Positions 47,553 to 59,600 of a DNA stretch of 64,000 bases are shown here, in pieces. Numbering within the stretch: the first letter of the stretch is position 1; every line of letters starts with the position of its first letter. The DNA lies in contig JAQFVV010000013.1 in assembly GCA_028023455.1 (NCBI GenBank), forward strand, positions 12,254,579-12,318,578, given 5' to 3'. Under the pieces are notes generated by a model. That model saw only the letters and a list, made by a program, of their open reading frames with translations. It ran no database searches and was not told the origin of the DNA. The position numbers were made by a program, and so were the translations under genes. This stretch comes from Epiperipatus broadwayi. Its lineage: Eukaryota; Onychophora; Udeonychophora; Euonychophora; Peripatidae.

Positions 47553-50447
47553 ATATATATATCTTTAATTTAAAGAATGAATAAAGTTAGATGATACTCA
47601 TATAGTAATATGATCTACAGTTTCAATGCACTATCTAAAATTGTAATTGAAGAAGACTATCCTACCATCCATGTGCTATGAATAGATTGTGTTCCACATC
47701 AATGAATGATTAAATCTGTTTAGGTTACTAATCTTTCCTCTCTTATTTGAAAGACTATAGTGAAAACTTCATCCATTTGAAACATTTTTACAATTAAACT
47801 TTTTTTCTGAATCATACATTAATAATCTTTACATTATTTATTACATATGTTTGCCTTCAAATGATAGATGCCCTAAAATTTAATATTTGATTTTTGCAAA
47901 ATAAGAAAATAAAGCACTAAACAGAGTTCTTAACTATAACAATGATGCTTTTTTTATTAGATCTAATATCATCTACTCATAAAAATTGTAGAACAAAATA
48001 TTTCTTATTTGATTTTCATTTTTAAAATAAAACTAAATTTTAGATGAAACATTGTTTTAAAATTTTAAATTAAACTTATTATTTAAATTTAAAATAAATT
48101 TCTCTATTGTATTTATGAAAGTTTTTATTAACCAGTAAAAATAGTTTCCAGTTTACTGTAATTAAGTTTTTACAATTTGTCTTTTTAAAAACAAATGTTT
48201 TTAAATAAAACATAATTGTAGTCATATAATTTTTTGGTTTAAAACAAATGTTTTACAAATATATTGCCTAAATAAATCTAACTATATAAGTAAATTATTG
48301 AAAATTAAAATTTTTATTTTACACACTCAGAATTAAATATTTGGCTCATTTTCATATGCAAATTTAAATTTATATTTCTATGAGGTCTATATGATACTGA
48401 CACCTTCAGATTATTTTAAAATAATAATTCTAGAAATGATTTTTACAAAAAAAACTGCATATGGGAAACTAACATTATAAATAATCACAAAGTAATGATA
48501 AAAAGCCAAAAGTGATAGTAGCACCATCTAACACTCCAAAATGACTACAATTTACAAGAAAGTCCCTGATTTTACCAGAATACATTTAAAATATGTTGTC
48601 CTCTCATTCTAAAAGCCTATCATTAAATAAATCAACATTAAAATTGGCAATTATGGAACCAGCTCATGATTATAATACTTCTCAGTATTAAAAGCATTCA
48701 GCTTTAAATAAATTTATTTTATTACAGATTCAAACCTGTTTTTTTATTTTAAATGAATTAACATTTTTTGAACCATTACAATTATTAGAGAAAAATGGTA
48801 AAAAAAATTATTCTAGAATTATGTATTTTCTCATTTGGATTATTTATGGAACAAAATGGACTTTATTGTGCTATGCTAAAAATCTGCATAGATATAAAAA
48901 AAACAGAATGTCTTATTTTCCTTAGGAATTGTCTTCAATATAAAGTTAATCCAAAATGCTATTGCATTAAAATTAACATGATCCACGTATCAGCAAAAGA
49001 GAATTATCAGGAAGCTTAAAGATATAGATCTATTGTAAAAGTCTTTCCAGTGCATTGAAGGCTGATATAAGAAGGAAAAATTATATGATTCTACAGCATA
49101 CAAACCCCAAAGTCTCTACATGAAGAGCAATGACATCGCTGTCTCCTTTTGTCTAAATTTTCTGTTTTCAATCTATTTTGGTTTTTATTCTGTTGTTTTG
49201 AAATATAAAATCATTTACATATTGTTTTAACTTTATGTAATTCTAAAGTTGAGATCAGCATTTACTTATTTCTAATCTTAGCCCTGTCAATTATAATACA
49301 AAAGTGAAAATTTTATTTTATATATATATAGTTTAATGCAGAAATATATGTCATTAATCCAAGTAGCTATTCAAAAACAATTTCAAAAGTGATTTTTAAC
49401 TTTTTTAATAATAAAATATAATACTTGGCAAACACATTTACAGAAAAAAATTAAAGGAGAAAATAATGTTTTAAATACTTATAAATTAATAAGCCTAATG
49501 ATACAATAAATTGTGCATTTTTTCTGTCTTAACAAAATTTAGGTTTACAATTAAGGATTGAAAGATCTATTCTTGAAGCCCAAAAAATTCATAGATCCAA
49601 AAAGCCCTGGAATCAGAGATTTCTTATTAATGGAGTTTTATTTGGAATATTTTAAATGCAGTATAATAAAGCTGAATTTCAATATCAGTAGTTCAAAAAA
49701 ACTAATCACTTTTATTTCATTCCTTGCAATACTATGTTATTCATACAACACACTACAGTGTCACTTTACAATCCAGCCTGCTTATTCTTTTAAAATTGAA
49801 ATTGTTCAAAGTCTAACTTTCTACATTCACATTAAAGTTGAATTATTTCTACTATATAGTGTGTGTCAAGGCTTTTCTGAATTCTTTTTAACCATCAAGT
49901 AAAATTAAAAGTTAATTTGAACCGCTTTTTTTTATTTATTTACATTACTCAGCTGAGAATCTATCTTGAAACCTTCACTCTATATTCTTCCACTGGCCTC
50001 AATCCACATAAGTTAAATCCTTCATCATTGAGTCTGTCTCTCTATCACTGTGTTAAATTCATCTATATAAAAATGTTCAAATAAATGCCATACACACTAC
50101 ATAATTTAAAGATTGTGATTCATTTACTTAAAATGTATACTTACTTTAATAATCTGTGACAAAAAGTCTTTATTAACTCCTGAATAAGTTTTAAAATTTC
50201 AAGTCTTCCAGCTTTCAATCTGCATAATTCAAAATTACCTTGCTTGCAGTCATAATATATTGCATTAATTATCCAATAAGATTCCGATCTAGTCCTGAAG
50301 CTATATAACTCATGTGCAGAAAATTCTGGTTCATACCTAGAGAAGAAATTGGAATAAATTATGTCTCAGTGTATGAATGGATCTGATCTAATTAAATGAG
50401 CTTGATGATCTATTGGAATAAAGACATAATATGAAAATTAGCATCAT
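47553..50447. other. Intron stretch, nothing assigned
   Basis: AT-rich. The piece 48860-48960 (GCTAAAAATCTGCATAGATA, AATTGTCTTCAATATAAAGTT) resembles 18690-18790 (CTGAAAATATGCATAGATGT, AAATGCCTTCAGATTAAGGTT), so it is probably a decayed dispersed repeat. Frames at 48795-49019 and 49558-49902 have no recognisable protein. Confidence 0.4.
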
Positions 50448-52030
50448 CTGAAAAATCTTGATGGCTTAAATAATCTCCATTTATTTTTATTTTCTTATTT
50501 TAATTCATAAAATCTTTGTGTAAAATTGCTTATCATTGTTATTGCATTTTGATAAATATTTTTTCAGAATATAACAATATCCTAAAACTATATATTGATG
50601 ATACAGTGCTTTAATCACTATAGAACTGTGTATAGAATCAAATGCCTTTTTATAATCTATAAATCCAAAGTATGACAATGATTTATATTTATTGATCCTT
50701 TCTATAATTTCTCTCAATATTTGATGTGATCTACTATGTTAAAAATACTTCTAAATCCAGCTTATTATTTGGGTTGCTTTATGTCCAAAATTTGCTGTAG
50801 ATAAATTGTAGGTATTTTGATAAAGATTTTTTATAGATGTGATAGAAGACTGATAGACCAGTCATTTCTAATAACTTTTTAATCACCTTTCTTAAATGTC
50901 AATATTACTATTGCAGTTTTTCAGTCAGCTCGTACATTTTTATCATTTACACATTTGGTATACAACTTTGTCAACAACTTTTTTATTTCTTGACCTGTTT
51001 TTTTTAGATATCAATTATAGGATGTCCTTTAGTACGCAATCTCCACCATTTTGAATTTCAAAAACATCATCTGATCTAAGTGATAAAAAAGTACATGAAA
51101 ATTACATGATCTTTCTTCTTTTTCATAGATTTAATTGCATGTCTCACATTTTCATTTAAGACACTGACTAATTCAGATTGAATAGCTGTAGAAATTATTG
51201 TTTTCTTGATTTTTTCTTACTATATAATTTTTTATAGAACTCTTCCACACATTTCATGATACCAACTTTTTTTAGTAATATTTCCACCTTTTCTTCTTAT
51301 TACAGGAATAACTTCATTATCAATTCACAGTTGTATTTTAGTATATTATAAAATTCTAGATATTCAATTCTTCTTAATAGTTCATTTTTTTAAAAAAATT
51401 AAGTTTATTTTTTTTTTATAAATTCTCTGGTCTCAATAAAAAATTTACTATTAAATTCTTGCTTTTTTTATATCATCTATTTCTTTTATTTTTCTTAATA
51501 GATTATCTTTTAATTAATTACACTCAATTCTGAAACATCTTCAAGGATTTGAAAGTTTTAATTTCAATTCAACTGTATCTGAAAACTAGTAATATCAACT
51601 ATTTCTACTGTTTATCTCAATTTTTATTTCTCTAGTTTGACATTAACATATATCTTACATCTCACTAATCAATGATCATTTTCTTTGCTGAATATATTAA
51701 GAACATTAAAATCTTGAAATATATATTCTCTGTTAATAAAAATATAATCCATTTCTACTATATCTTGATCTAGATATTTCTATGTTCATTTTTATTTAGC
51801 ATTTTTCTCAAGGAAAGAATTTATAACATATATTTTTTTATTTTTTTTTAAATACCACATGTCTGTGTCTTTCCTCATTTCAAACACCATAACCAAATTT
51901 TTCTACAAAATTTCATCTTTCAACTGTTTGCAATTCTAGCATTAAAATTTATCATGACAATTTTAAAATTTGTTTGATCTGATGGAAAGCATTTTATATT
52001 TCCATATAAAAATCCTCCACTTTTTTATAA
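50448..52030 (-). mobile_element. RTE LINE relic (third copy of the family)
   Basis: It aligns in order with 3330-5020. The RT stretch 50717-50505 reads MREIIERINKYKSLSYFGFI and DYKKAFDSIHSSIVIKAL, matching FGFVDYEKAFDSIHISSVIKAL. Further up come the equivalents of the linker and endonuclease (near 51700-51780, DYIFINREYIF-like; near 51950-52010, the piece equivalent to MDVQKAF). It has many stops, frame shifts and small insertions (for example near 51010-51110). Confidence 0.8.
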
Positions 52031-52493
52031 CAATCACAACTTATTAGCATATAACCTTGAATTATCTGAACTTGATGTCTACATTAATTTGAATAACTAA
52101 TCTCACTATTTTGTTGTACCGTCAATTTTTATAATGTTGTTCTTCTCTTATATTTATAATGAATTTCTCTTCACTTCTGCATTCAATATTTGTGATTTTA
52201 TAGTGAAGTATATGTTCATTGTTTAAAACAATTGCTTATTTACCTCTATCATAATGCACCATTTAATATTATATAGTTTTCTAATTTATGCAATATTCTT
52301 TCACTTGATCTCCTATTGTAAATAGTGAAATAAAAAGTATTTGAAGTGCAGTCCGAGTTCACAATCAAAAGATTTTTAGCACTCTATGCCTTTGGCTATC
52401 AACCCCTGTCATGACTGGAAACATTATAGATTCCTGGGCTTAAGGACCATAATTTAGTTTTGTCTATTATATACATATTTATACATATATATA

Positions 52494-53017
52494 ATTAACC
52501 TATTCATTCAATGTACTGAATGTTTACTATAGTAAATAAAAGAATTTGAATTTAGGATTTTCAGTCCATATTTATCCTCCACTCCATCTCAAACAACCAA
52601 TACACATGACTACACACTGTAAAAAAGATAAATCATCCCATATATATATATAATATCAAATCCACCAAGGGTTTTGAGCATTCCATCATTGGACTTTCAA
52701 TGAAAAGGATGGTTGAATTATTGGAAAATGAGAAGATTGAAGCCTGTCCATTAAAGTTTTCAGAAATACTATCTTAATATAAGCTGAGCACTGATTTTAT
52801 ATACATGTGGGAGATCATGATCTGGCCCAAATAATGAGTAAGTGTTGGTTCAGCATGAAATACATATATATTGGGATCATTTATCTTTTTCGTATGTGTG
52901 AGGTTATGTGTATCAGTTGTTTGAGATGGAATAGTATGAATATAGACTGAAAATTCTAAGTTGAAATCCCTCTATTTACTATAATAAACATTCATATACT
53001 AAATGAATAGGTTAATT
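52494..53017. repeat. Fold-back element with 150-bp inverted arms and ribozyme-like centre
   Basis: The left arm 52494-52645 (AATTAACCTATTCATTCAAT, GTTTACTATAGTAAATA, CCATCTCAAACAACCAATAC) recurs inverted at 52866-53017 (GTATCAGTTGTTTGAGATGG, TATTTACTATAATAAAC, ATGAATAGGTTAATT). The centre carries the decayed hammerhead-like motif at 52817-52880 and AGGGTTTTGAGCATTCCATC at about 52665. No ORF is present. A related ribozyme-bearing segment is at 6600-6700. Confidence 0.8.
52817..52880 (+). ncRNA. Decayed hammerhead-like motif
   Basis: Homologous to 6600-6660. Stem I is well kept: ATGAT 52817-52821 with ATCAT 52876-52880, and CCCAA 52826-52830 with TTGGG 52871-52875. Stem II also pairs (TGTTG 52843-52847 with CAGCA 52851-52855). 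GAAA is at 52857-52860. The catalytic box is damaged: ATAATGA at 52831-52837 replaces CTGATGA, and the expected cleavage base C is A, so it should be inactive. Conserved stems around a broken core support common descent of the two copies. Confidence 0.5.
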
Positions 53018-53030
53018 TTATATACATAGT

Positions 53031-53311
53031 TTAAAACAGGCAAAACTCTCCATGTGTATTGCCACTCACTGCAAGACAGAGTAATCAATGGATACCAGAA
53101 GATTTGTGCATGAAATCCCCACTAGTGTCTACTCAACCAATATTCCCAGACTAGTTTCTGGCTTGTGGCTTTTGTCAGAGAGGAAACTAGGCTGGGGATA
53201 TTGGATGAGTAGGCACTACATGGGGATTTTATGCACAAGCCTTTTGGCATCTATTGATTACTCTGGCTTGCACTGAGTGGCAATATGTATGGAGAGTTTT
53301 GCCTGTTTTAA
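53031..53311. repeat. Fold-back element with 120-bp inverted arms
   Basis: It starts TTAAAACAGGCAAAACTCTC and ends GAGAGTTTTGCCTGTTTTAA. Arms of about 120 bp include AGTAATCAATGGATACCAGA versus ATCTATTGATTACT and CAAGACAGAG versus CTCTGGCTTG. The centre (53150-53200) includes AGTTTCTGGCTTGTGGCTTT, the same stretch that carries the hammerhead-like motif at 22860-22899, but its core is altered. Relatives: 22749-22980 and 23199-23360. Confidence 0.82.
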
Positions 53312-54479
53312 TAATAGTTATAAGCAAGCGTAAGAAATGGTGATCATATGATGTTTCTATATATATATATAGTTTATTCATACACACATTCTTTCTGTCT
53401 TCAAAAAAATCTCAACTGACATTTCAGTTAAGAACTATCAAATAACTGATTAGAAAGCCCACAGTGTTTATTGATTTTATACTCAGAGGCAAAAAGCCAA
53501 TAAATTCACTATTCTATCTTATGCTTATTACTATATGAATAATCATGTAGTAATACCAACTGTAATGATAAGAATATAAATGGACATTAACAAATTTCCC
53601 TACTTTATTGTTTTAAGACTTCAAAGAGAAATCAGTCTCTTTTTAATTAATAGCTAACCCCTTTCTGCAGTGAACTATTCATATAATAATAATAATCAGT
53701 AAATGGGTGTTTAGCTATTTTGGGCTAAAGAATAAATCAAAAATAAATCACAAATTTTTATTCTTTGGCAATTGGGACGCTTTGGTAATTATTGCCTTCT
53801 CCCTCATTGTTCCTTTATCATGAGTTTCTTTTAAAGTGGTTTGTGTTCTATATTTGTCTATTTAAAAGTATTGTGTTGTCCAAAGTCTATACTTTAATGA
53901 AGGAGTAATTTGCTATTTATTAAGATCTGAATTGAGCACTAAAATGTTTTAATTAAGAAACATTTGTTCTTAATAACTTTTGGTATATAAGCATTTTTTT
54001 TTACAAAAAAAAGTTTGAATATCAGTTTAAATAAATATTTGTACTTTAGATATTATTAGATGAAATTATTGGAAAACATTTAAATATATATATTTCAGTT
54101 AATTAATTAGATCTTAATTTAATTAATAATTAACTAATTTTCAGTTTACCTACATGTCATAGCTAGTTGAAGTTCTTCAAAATACTATATAAATTATATA
54201 TTTTATCAATTGCTACTTTAATGAAAATATTGGTCAATCTCTACGATTGTGTTGTGCACTCAATTCATTCCTGTTAAACGGCGACGAAGAAAAGCCAATC
54301 CTTTCTAACAAGTAACAGGGATGGCCAGTTTGACAAGATATTGTTCTGAAAATATTGATTGATTTTATCATTAATGTAGACATAAATAAAGTATTGATAA
54401 TTTATAGATGGCACTATTTGTATTTTAATGGCAAAGAGCAGAGCTAAGTTTTAAAATTGTTAAAATATTTTTCTATGCT
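53312..54479. other. Intron stretch, nothing assigned
   Basis: AT-rich with a TA run at 53361-53372. A short, less AT-rich piece at 54255-54300 (CTGTTAAACGGCGACGAAGA) may mark an old repeat boundary. No exon or protein match. Confidence 0.35.
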
Positions 54480-54942
54480 GTTTGTTGCATGCGTATACAT
54501 TGATCATTTGAGAGCTTCACTATAAAGACTAATCATTGTGTATGAAAGTATAAATTGTGGTCAAGAGAGTGAGTTATTTGAAGGATTGAAAATAGTTTTG
54601 TTTAATTGTTTGAAAGGTTTTCGTTCGCCATTTTAAGTATAAAAGTTTTTTTAAAAAAGTTTTTTTGTTGAATGTGTGTTAGTGTAAGGATATTTATAAA
54701 AAAGTTGTATGTAAGATTAATTCGTTTTTAGTTAAGTTTGTTACTGAAGGTTTTTTAAAATAGTCATTTATTTTTTTAAAAAAAGACAATGTTTGGGAGG
54801 CCTAAGGTCGGAAAACACATGATTATAGTTTGATCGGTTTTGGAAAAAGTAAAAAAAATTTTCTTCCGTGTAAGGGGTTTGAGAAATAGGAGAGGTATTA
54901 TAAAGTCAAATATAGAATAGGTGACTTGGAAAATAAGAATAT

Positions 54943-55315
54943 GAATTGCATTTGTATTGCACTATGTGTATATAATTGGCAGAAAGGAATTAGGTGGGTG
55001 CTGGTAAAGGTACAGTGTGTACTGAGGTGTATCACTTGAAATGTTTGAATAAGAATAGGAAGGATGTATCAGGTTTCTGGTTATGTAGTCAGTGTGTAAA
55101 TGTGATAAAAGAGGTGATAAAGTGGTTTCTAGAGAGAAAGTCAGAGGAGAGAGAGCAAAATGTAGTTAAAAAAAATAGGTCAGAGTATGGTTTTAATGGA
55201 GTGTCAGGAGATAAGGGTGGAGAAAGTAGTAATGCAATGGAGATGGTTAGCCAGAGAATAAGTAATGTAGAGGAAGAAGTGAAGGATGTAGAAATAAAAT
55301 TAAAATTGTTATGAG
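54943..55315 (+). pseudogene. LINE ORF1, PHD-type zinc motif
   Basis: The second half of a PHD finger is readable in one frame: C-TEVY-H-LK-C, then 13 residues including the typical aromatic FW, then CSQC (55010-55095). The first half (CICIALC, then YNWQKGIRW) lies in another frame at 54943-55010, so one frame shift separates them. A Lys/Glu-rich stretch follows (VSQRISNVEEEVKDVEIKLK), probably a coiled coil. There is no in-frame ATG in the second half, so the original start was upstream. Such fingers occur in ORF1 proteins of CR1-type LINEs and may bind chromatin or RNA; the role is inferred. Confidence 0.65.
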
Positions 55316-55362
55316 ACGAAGCATGAGCAGATAAAAGAATTATTGAGTAGAAATGATAAGAA

Positions 55363-55923
55363 ATGGATAAGGAGGTCCAGAAGGTGGTAGAACATGTTAC
55401 AGATGAAGTAGAGAAAGTAGAGTATGAGACAGTATTCATCGGAGATGCACTAATCAGAGAATGTGGGAATATAATTGCAAGGGAAAATAGAAGCAGGTAT
55501 GTAAAAGTATGTTTCCCTGGAGCTAAAATTAGGGATGTGACAGATAAAATAAGAAAGCAAGGTAGTAGGGATGTATATTTTATGGTATGGACTAATAATT
55601 TGTCAGAGCCATCAGAGAGAGTAATGGATGAATATGTAGAATTGATTAAGAATTTGAGTAAGATTAAAGGAAGAGTAGGGATAGTTGGAGTATTACCAAG
55701 ATTTGACAAGAGGCATTTGTTAGATAGGGTATATTCTATAAATGAGAGATTGAAAAAATTGTGTGAGAGAAATAATGTTATGTTTGTGGATGTATGGGAT
55801 TGGTTTATTGGAAAGAGGGAGTTATATAGTAAAGATGGATTGCACTTAAGAAAACAAGGAAGTGAAGTTTTAGGGAGTCTGATATTTAAGAATATAATTC
55901 AGGAAACTTTTAAAGGGGGGTGA
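55363..55923 (+). CDS. LINE ORF1, SGNH/GDSL-type hydrolase domain
   Basis: An intact 186-codon frame with an ATG at 55363 and the stop at 55921-55923. It reads VFIGDALIRECGN at the nucleophile block, where SGNH proteins have GDS (here GDA, so the serine is lost). VYFMVWTNNL corresponds to the GxND-like block III (W-TNN). SKDGLHLRKQGSEVLG gives the C-terminal DxxH block (Asp and His both present). This is the esterase-like part of ORF1 in CR1/L2-type LINEs. With the Ser replaced by Ala it should not be active as a hydrolase. The upstream PHD part is separated by a stop near 55312. Confidence 0.75.
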   Translation: MDKEVQKVVEHVTDEVEKVEYETVFIGDALIRECGNIIARENRSRYVKVCFPGAKIRDVTDKIRKQGSRDVYFMVWTNNLSEPSERVMDEYVELIKNLSKIKGRVGIVGVLPRFDKRHLLDRVYSINERLKKLCERNNVMFVDVWDWFIGKRELYSKDGLHLRKQGSEVLGSLIFKNIIQETFKGG

Positions 55924-55987
55924 GCTTTTAAATTGTAATATTATCAAAAAGAAGAAGAATGTATGGGATATAAAAAATAATAAAAAG

Positions 55988-56930
55988 ATGGTTGATTTAG
56001 ATATAAGTGTAGATGTAGAGAGGGAATGGATCTATAAGATTAATGGTAAGAAAGTTTTTTATAAACGTAATGGAGAAGAAAGAATCAAAAGAATTTATAA
56101 AAGAGTAGTTAGGAAAGAAGAAATTGTTAAAATTGGGTTTTTGAATATGCAAGGTGGTAGGAGACCAGAAAAGTGAAAGCAATTGAAAATGAAGAGCTTG
56201 AGGTATTAGCAGTAGTGGAAACACATCTAAGAAAAGAAGAAAAACCTATTTTGGAATATGTGGTATGGCAGGGTATAAATAGAAAAGAAAAAGAATAAAG
56301 GGGTGGTAGTATATGTGTTGTATCAAAAAAAACATTTAAATATTGTAAAATGTCAAGAACATTTGTGATTTGAAATAAGGTTGGATAGACAGGAATGGAT
56401 GGTGGCTGTAGTGTAAATAGCCACTGGAGATAGTCAAACTGTAATGGAGTGGAACAGTAGTATATATGAATGCCTAATTAAGGATATACAGAGTTTTCCA
56501 GAAAAGGGAAAGAGAATAATGGTTATAGGGGATATGAATGGACATATTGAAGAAATTGATAATGTAGATAATAAGAATGGTCAGTTTTTGAAGGAATTTT
56601 GTCAAAGAGTAAATTTGAGCATTGCAAATTTATCCAAATAGTTATGAGGGACAATACACATAGTCTAGGAGTAATATATTCCACACAATAGATTATGTAT
56701 TGGTAGAGAAAGAGGTAATGAATAAAATATGGAAAATGAAAGTGTTTGATAATGAAGAGAGAGTATGTGATAGTGATCATAACTTTATTGTAATAGAAAT
56801 GGTTAGTAATGTGATGGAGGATAAAAATAAAGGTAGAAATAATAGTGAAAGATGTGGATGGAGAGTAAATGATAAGAATAAGTTGGAAGATTATAAAATA
56901 CAAGTTGAAGAAGCCATGAATGGTTGGGGA
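55988..56930 (+). pseudogene. LINE ORF2, APE-type endonuclease
   Basis: Begins with an ATG frame at 55988. At about 56125 it reads IVKIGFLNMQGGRRPEK, the N-terminal strand with its Asn (LNxQG). It continues after a shift with VLAVVETHLRK (catalytic Glu) at about 56205-56230. At 56444-56641 it reads IMVIGDMNGHIEE (the GDFNxH-type block). At 56755-56790 comes the SDHNFIVIEM block (catalytic Asp-His). All three catalytic blocks are present but in different frames. This domain nicks the target DNA for reverse transcription. Confidence 0.72.
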
Positions 56931-57209
56931 TAAGTATAAGGACTGGTGTGGTGAAATAGAAAAAGTGGCAAATATTGTTTTAGTTGAGAATATGCATAAA
57001 AATAAAAGTAATAAAAAATGAGAGTTAGTAAAAGTGTAAAAGAGAGGAAAGAAGCATGCAGAGAATATAAGTGTGATATTAAAAACAAAGAAAGTGAAAA
57101 TGATATGAAATGCTAAATGGGAAAGTACATAGAAAAAAAGAAGTTGGCTAAAATAAATAATTATAGAAGATGAAGTTGAATAGTAAATTGTTGGAGGATA
57201 TTAATAAAA

Positions 57210-59523
57210 GTGGGAAGAGATGGAAGTAAAAAAAATTGGAATTACATTAAAAGGAGAAATGTAGGAGAGAGAGAGATCGTATTAATAGATGATGAGGGAA
57301 TAGAGTGTAGAGAAAAGTTAGAGAGAATCTTAAATAGATATGTAATGGATATAGAAAAGATGTTAGATGTGAAGGACTTAGTGATAGAAAACATGAAAGC
57401 ATTTAGTAATGGGAATATTAGTTTCACAAAAAATGAACTGAACGAGGCAGGGAAGAGATTGAAAAGTGGAAAGGTGAGAGGTTTAGATGGATGGGCAGCA
57501 GAGATGGTAATGAATTTAGGACATAGAGCAAAAGCAAAATTATTAACATATTTTAATAATATGGCAGACAAGAGAGTTTTTCCAGATAGTTGGAGTAATA
57601 CAAGAGTAAGATTATTATTTAAAGAAAAGGGTAAGGATCATATAAAATTAAATAATTATAGACTGATAGTGGTAATGTCAGTTTTATATAAAGTTTTCTC
57701 ATATATGGTGGCTGGAAGAGTTGTAAAATGGATGGAAGAGAATAATGTAGTGCGGGAAATGCAAGGAGGTTTTAGGTCAGATAGGCATATAGGAGATAGT
57801 TTATTTGTAGTTACAGAACTTATGGACATGAGTAGGAATTTAGGTAGATTGTTATATATGAGTTTTATAGATATAGAGAAGGCATATGATAGAGTAAATA
57901 CAAATAGATTACGGTTAAGTTTAGCACATTTGGGAATAGATGAAGCTTTAGTAAATATTAAGAAATTATATGAAAATAATTACTATACTTACCAATTAGG
58001 GGATATAGAATTAGTTAAAGTTAAAAATGGGGTGGGACTAAGGCTAGGATGCCCTATATCACCTATTTTGTTTTTGCTATATTTGAGTGAAAGGGAGAGA
58101 GCAATAGAAAGACTAGGAAGAGGGATAGAGATACTGTTAATGGGTGGCAAGGGAGTATATATTTTGTCGGGTCTTTTTTTGCAGATGATATTTTTTTGTG
58201 TGCAGAAAGAAAATAGGATATGGAAGTTATGCTGAGGACATGTGCAAGGGTAGGTAAAGAGATGGGGATTAAATTTAGTGAAGAAAAATCAAATATAATG
58301 GTGATTAATAATGGAGAAAGAGAAGATGTAGAATTTTTATTGGGGGATATAAAGTTAAGTGTGGTAGATAGATATAGTTATTTGGGAATCATCTTAAATA
58401 ATCAGGAAAATTGCTTGGTTGAATGGGAGAAAAAATTGGTAAATGAAACAAAGAAAAGAAAGGGTTTAGTAAAGAAATTAAGTGTTTTCATATAATAAAT
58501 ATGAGGTAGCTAGAATTGTATGGAAGGGAGTTGTAGTAGCAGGATTAACATATGGTAATGATGTGTTATGTGTTACTAAAAGGGTATTAGATTACTTAGA
58601 GAAAGTACAAAGGGAAGTAGGAAGACATGCATTAGTTGCAGAGGTATGGACAGCAAAGGAGGAAATTCAAGAAGAAATGGGATGGTCAAGTTTTTATATG
58701 AGAGATGCAAAAAGTAAAATGAAAATGTTTGATAGGTTGCAGTTTATGTGTAATGAAAAAATAGCCAAAATAGTATTTAATTGGATTATGAATAAAGGGC
58801 AGGCAACAAGATGGATGATAAAGTTAATGTAGTATGCAAAGGATTTCGATAAAGAATTTATAGCAGTATACTTGTATAAAAGGTGGGATGATTGTGTTAG
58901 GAGGATTGTTGAGTGTTATAGTAATAAGGAATGGGATAAAAGAATAGATGCATTAATAAAGACTAGGAAGTTGGAGAGATGGAGAACTAGTATGGAGAGT
59001 AAAAAGAGTTTAAATATATATAGAAGTAAATGGAACATTGGTTGTGATTTAATTTATGATAATATTAAGGAAAGTAGCTTATTGTTTAAGGCTCAAATGG
59101 GATCTTTAGCAACAAGAGAATATATATGTAAATGGAAAAATATGGGTGATTTAGTCTGCAAATTGTGTAAGGAAGATTTAGAAAATATTAGGCATCTGTT
59201 GATTGAATGTAAATTCTTGAAAGCAGAAAGGGTACAAATAATGATGTTATTGGAGAATAAATATGAACAAAGTGATTATACAGAAAGTAGGTCACTGGTT
59301 TTTATGCTGGGTTTGGGAAAAGCTAAGGGAATTTAATTATAAAGACCATAGAGTTGACAAAGATTATGTTGTGAAGATGGGATGGAACAGATTATGGGAA
59401 AGCTTAGGGTGGGGAATGGAAGGGAAGGTAAAGTGGCTAACAGGTTTCTTTGGGCATAGTTGCTTGGAGATTCCTGACTCATTTAATGAGAAGTCATGGT
59501 ACATCACATCACATATTTGTTAA
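57210..59523 (+). pseudogene. LINE ORF2, reverse transcriptase and C-terminal region
   Basis: 57210-58235 is open: KVRGLDGWAAEMV, LNNYRLIVVMSVLYKVFSYM, GGFRSDRHIGDSLFVV, LYMSFIDIEKAYDRVN (catalytic Asp), RLGCPISPILFLLYLSE. After a shift, the FFADDIFLCAER motif with the catalytic Asp pair lies at about 58168-58206. Then DRYSYLGIIL (58370) and VVAGLTYGNDVLCVTKR (58530-58590), then CKLCKEDLENIRHLLIEC at 59157-59210, a C-x2-C-x7-H-x4-C motif typical of LINE C-termini. The last frame ends at 59523. Four breaks (near 58165, 58220, 58490 and 58832) make it inactive. Confidence 0.82.
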
Positions 59524-59600
59524 ATAAAGTATATGTAAAGTATTTCTAAATTTATATTTAATTAATAAAAAAAATCTACATTTATTTTTTAATTTTTTAG

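Larger units (their letters stand above)
54480..59540 (+). mobile_element. Nearly full-length LINE with PHD/SGNH ORF1 and APE-RT ORF2
   Basis: A plus-strand non-LTR retrotransposon about 5 kb long, in the same orientation as the host gene. The order is: 5' region (boundary near 54480-54780 uncertain), PHD-like zinc motif, SGNH hydrolase domain, APE endonuclease, reverse transcriptase, C-terminal Cys/His motif, and a short 3' end with TAAATAAAG at about 59520-59528. An ORF1 with PHD and esterase parts is known from CR1/L2-type LINEs, so I suggest that group. It has about ten frame shifts or stops. The host exon 2 acceptor is only about 60-80 bp downstream. Confidence 0.83.
26733..59600 (+). 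other. First intron of the secreted-protein gene (32.9 kb)
   Basis: It begins GTAAGA and ends TTTTTTAG. It carries most of the transposons of the window: RTE fragments at 28790 and 50448, the Penelope palindrome at 30236-32705, the long-LTR element at 39815-47552, fold-back elements at 52494-53311, and a LINE at 54480-59540. The remaining stretches 26733-28790, 29490-30235, 32706-39814, 47553-50447 and 53312-54480 showed no exons or recognised repeats, apart from the items listed separately. Confidence 0.6.

Noticed and set aside
48795-49902. ORFs at 48795-49019 and 49558-49902
   Set aside because: Low-complexity AT-rich translations without domain, homologue or splice sites that I could support.
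55089-55709. Minus-strand 206-codon ORF
   Set aside because: It is the antisense shadow of the LINE ORF1 region and shows no domain.
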